Origin: Candidatus Galligastranaerophilus intestinigallinarum | GTDB taxonomy: Bacteria; Cyanobacteriota; Vampirovibrionia; Gastranaerophilales; Gastranaerophilaceae | Reading direction: 5' to 3' | Assembly (NCBI GenBank): GCA_018715855.1 | Contig: DVKW01000089.1 | Span: 1-6,777 of the forward strand | Length of the DNA: 6,777 nt | In this document: positions 5,770 through 6,777 of the stretch, piece after piece | Layout of the letters: every line of letters starts with the position of its first letter | How positions within the stretch are numbered: the stretch's first letter is position 1 | The notes under the pieces: generated by a model | Told to the model about the DNA's origin: nothing | Seen by the model: only the letters and a program-made list of their open reading frames with translations | The model's database searches: none | Translations under genes and position numbers: made by a program

Positions 5770-5806
5770 AAAGCGCCCTTTTATATTTTTAAAACGGCGC
5801 TTTTTT
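5770..5806 (+). terminator. strong rho-independent terminator after rplS
   Basis: AAAGCGCC (5770-5777) pairs with GGCGCTTT (5796-5803). Inside, after a C/C mismatch, TTTTA (5779-5783) can pair with TAAAA (5790-5794). A run of six T (5801-5806) overlaps the stem end. The GC core and T-tract make this the clearest terminator in the window. It sits 25 nt after the rplS stop and 23 nt before rbgA, so it should make rbgA-rnhB expression depend on read-through. Confidence 0.85.
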
Positions 5807-5815
5807 AAGTTAAAA

Positions 5816-5822
5816 GAAAGGA
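5816..5822 (+). promoter_or_regulatory. ribosome binding site of rbgA
   Basis: GAAAGGA lies 7 nt before the TTG at 5830-5832. It supports the TTG start, which also gives the N-terminus expected for the family; no in-frame ATG occurs nearby. Confidence 0.75.
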
Positions 5823-5829
5823 TTTTTCT

Positions 5830-6678
5830 TTGAATAACCACATCCATTGGTACCCGGGGCACATTGCAAAAGCCGAAAGACAATTAAAAGAAAAATTAAA
5901 TCAGGTAGATTTGGTTCTTGAAATTTTGGATGCAAGAATTCCAATTTCATCAGGGTATCAAAACTCAGAAAAATTAACGGGAAATAAATTAAAAATCGTT
6001 CTTTTAAATAAATCTGATGTTGCAGATGATAAATTAAACAAAATTTGGTGCGAGAAAATTGAAAGAAAATATAATTGCCCCTGCATTTTAACAACCACCA
6101 AAGACAGAAAAGATGTGCCTTTTATTGTGGATAAAATTTTAAAAGAAGCTAAACCCGTTTTTGAAAAATTAAAAGCAAGAGGGTTGTTACCAAGACCAAT
6201 TAGGGTTATGGTTATTGGCATGCCAAATGTGGGCAAATCAAGCGTTATAAATAAATTGACGGGAAAATCAAAGGCAAAAACAGGCGCAAAAGCAGGTGTT
6301 ACAAGAAACCAACAATGGGTAAGAGTGCACCCTCAGGTAGAACTTTTAGATACCCCGGGTATTATTCCGACAGTTCAAAATGACCAAACAAAAGCAATTA
6401 AGCTTGCAATGGTTAATTCAATTTCTGAAAATGCCTATGATAATGAATTTGTGGCATTTGAACTTTTAAAAATTTTAGAAAAAGATTATAAAAAAGAAGT
6501 TATGGAATATTATAAAATTGATGAAAATGAATTTTCAATTGATTCAATTGCAAAAAAAAGAAATTGGATTATAAAAGGCAATGAACCTGACATTCAAAGG
6601 TGTTCGCAGTTTATTTTAACAAATTTTAGAGATGGTAAAATAGGAAAGTTCACACTTGAAAAACCAACAGATTTTTGA
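5830..6678 (+). CDS. rbgA: ribosome biogenesis GTPase YlqF/RbgA
   Basis: This 282-residue, circularly permuted GTPase helps late assembly of the 50S subunit. The motifs come in permuted order: G4 NKSD (60-63), G1 GMPNVGKSS (130-138), G2 Thr158 in AGVT and G3 DTPG (174-177). The N-terminal WYPGHIAKA contains His11, equivalent to the catalytic His9 of the B. subtilis protein. The C-terminal helical domain (about 190-282) contacts rRNA in the family. Length matches B. subtilis RbgA (about 282). The start is TTG, backed by a good Shine-Dalgarno 7 nt upstream and by WYPGH lying within ten residues of the N-terminus, as in relatives. It follows rplS across a strong terminator, and its last 23 nt overlap the start of rnhB. 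Confidence 0.96.
   Translation: MNNHIHWYPGHIAKAERQLKEKLNQVDLVLEILDARIPISSGYQNSEKLTGNKLKIVLLNKSDVADDKLNKIWCEKIERKYNCPCILTTTKDRKDVPFIVDKILKEAKPVFEKLKARGLLPRPIRVMVIGMPNVGKSSVINKLTGKSKAKTGAKAGVTRNQQWVRVHPQVELLDTPGIIPTVQNDQTKAIKLAMVNSISENAYDNEFVAFELLKILEKDYKKEVMEYYKIDENEFSIDSIAKKRNWIIKGNEPDIQRCSQFILTNFRDGKIGKFTLEKPTDF
6642..6648 (+). promoter_or_regulatory. ribosome binding site of rnhB, inside rbgA
   Basis: AGGAAAG lies 7 nt before the TTG at 6656-6658. An in-frame stop (TAG 6641-6643) just upstream excludes any earlier start, so this site decides the rnhB start. Confidence 0.6.
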
Positions 6679-6777
6679 ATTTGACGAATTTGAAAAAAAT
6701 TCAAACAGAAACCTTTTTAATAGCGGCTACAATTTTATAATAGGAACGGATGAAGCGGGAAGAGGCCCGGGTGCCGG
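6656..6777 (+). CDS. rnhB: ribonuclease HII (5' part; cut by window end)
   Basis: The first 40 or so codons are present and the frame is open to the window end. The segment IIGTDEAGRGPGAG is the N-terminal RNase HII signature (DEAGRGP), with the first catalytic Asp and Glu of the metal-dependent active site. The enzyme cuts the RNA strand of RNA-DNA hybrids and removes misincorporated ribonucleotides. The likely start is TTG at 6656-6658, because an in-frame TAG lies at 6641-6643, no in-frame ATG occurs before the catalytic motif, and AGGAAAG lies 7 nt upstream. This overlaps rbgA by 23 nt in another frame. The order rbgA-rnhB is the same as in Bacillus. The N-terminus carries about 30 residues before the catalytic motif, as in several family members. 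Confidence 0.9.
   Translation, partial: MKNQQIFEFDEFEKNSNRNLFNSGYNFIIGTDEAGRGPGA

Noticed and set aside
5810..6236. Two minus-strand ORFs antisense to rbgA
   Set aside because: They mirror the conserved GTPase motifs of rbgA and show no recognisable domain or ribosome site.
1..6777. Search for a novel defence, mobile or CRISPR system
   Set aside because: No repeat-spacer array, transposase, integrase, toxin-antitoxin pair or phage gene is visible; all long genes fall into envelope or ribosome housekeeping families. The PLD protein could in principle be an effector, but has no immunity or secretion partner beside it.

Overview
This 6.8 kb AT-rich window looks like chromosomal housekeeping DNA from a bacterium with an outer membrane. 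The diderm evidence is an LptD/OstA-family outer-membrane protein gene next to an EnvC/NlpD-like M23 endopeptidase gene. The rplS-rbgA-rnhB order is the one known from Bacillus and other Firmicutes. AT-rich composition, a diderm envelope and Firmicutes-like ribosome-assembly synteny together would suit a gut Melainabacteria/Gastranaerophilales-type genome. That placement is inference from gene content; nothing in the window proves it.

Left end (1-355): no protein gene is supported. It holds a rho-independent-type hairpin with a T-run (94-127), a good sigma70-type promoter (145-173) and tRNA-Leu(CAA) (206-291). Between the tRNA and the convergent operon is a short GC-rich patch with a perfect tandem 7-mer.

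Minus-strand envelope operon (promoter about 3963-3935, reading leftwards to 356): an unlisted 35-codon single-membrane-span ORF (3896-3789), then the M23 endopeptidase (3784-2642), the LptD-like protein (2655-676) and a small multidrug resistance/Gdx-type exporter (673-356). The genes are separated by 4 nt, -14 nt (overlap) and 2 nt. Only the first ORF has a clear Shine-Dalgarno sequence, so the rest are probably translationally coupled. The theme is cell-envelope biogenesis, with the small exporter as a rider.

Upstream on the same strand (5267-3981) is a membrane-anchored or secreted phospholipase D-superfamily protein. It has two intact HKD motifs and a cysteine-bracketed acidic DxDxDG tail. 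Its best promoter would start transcription almost at the ATG, so the mRNA may be leaderless.

Plus-strand ribosome block (5347-6777): a divergent extended -10 promoter drives rplS (L19). A strong terminator follows, then rbgA (ylqF, 50S assembly GTPase) and the 5' end of rnhB (RNase HII), which runs off the window. rbgA and rnhB both appear to start at TTG, and rnhB overlaps the end of rbgA by 23 nt.

I see no CRISPR array, insertion sequence, phage gene or defence cassette. The most noteworthy items are the 35-aa ORF heading the envelope operon, the possible leaderless PLD transcript, and the terminator placed inside the rplS-rbgA-rnhB cluster.
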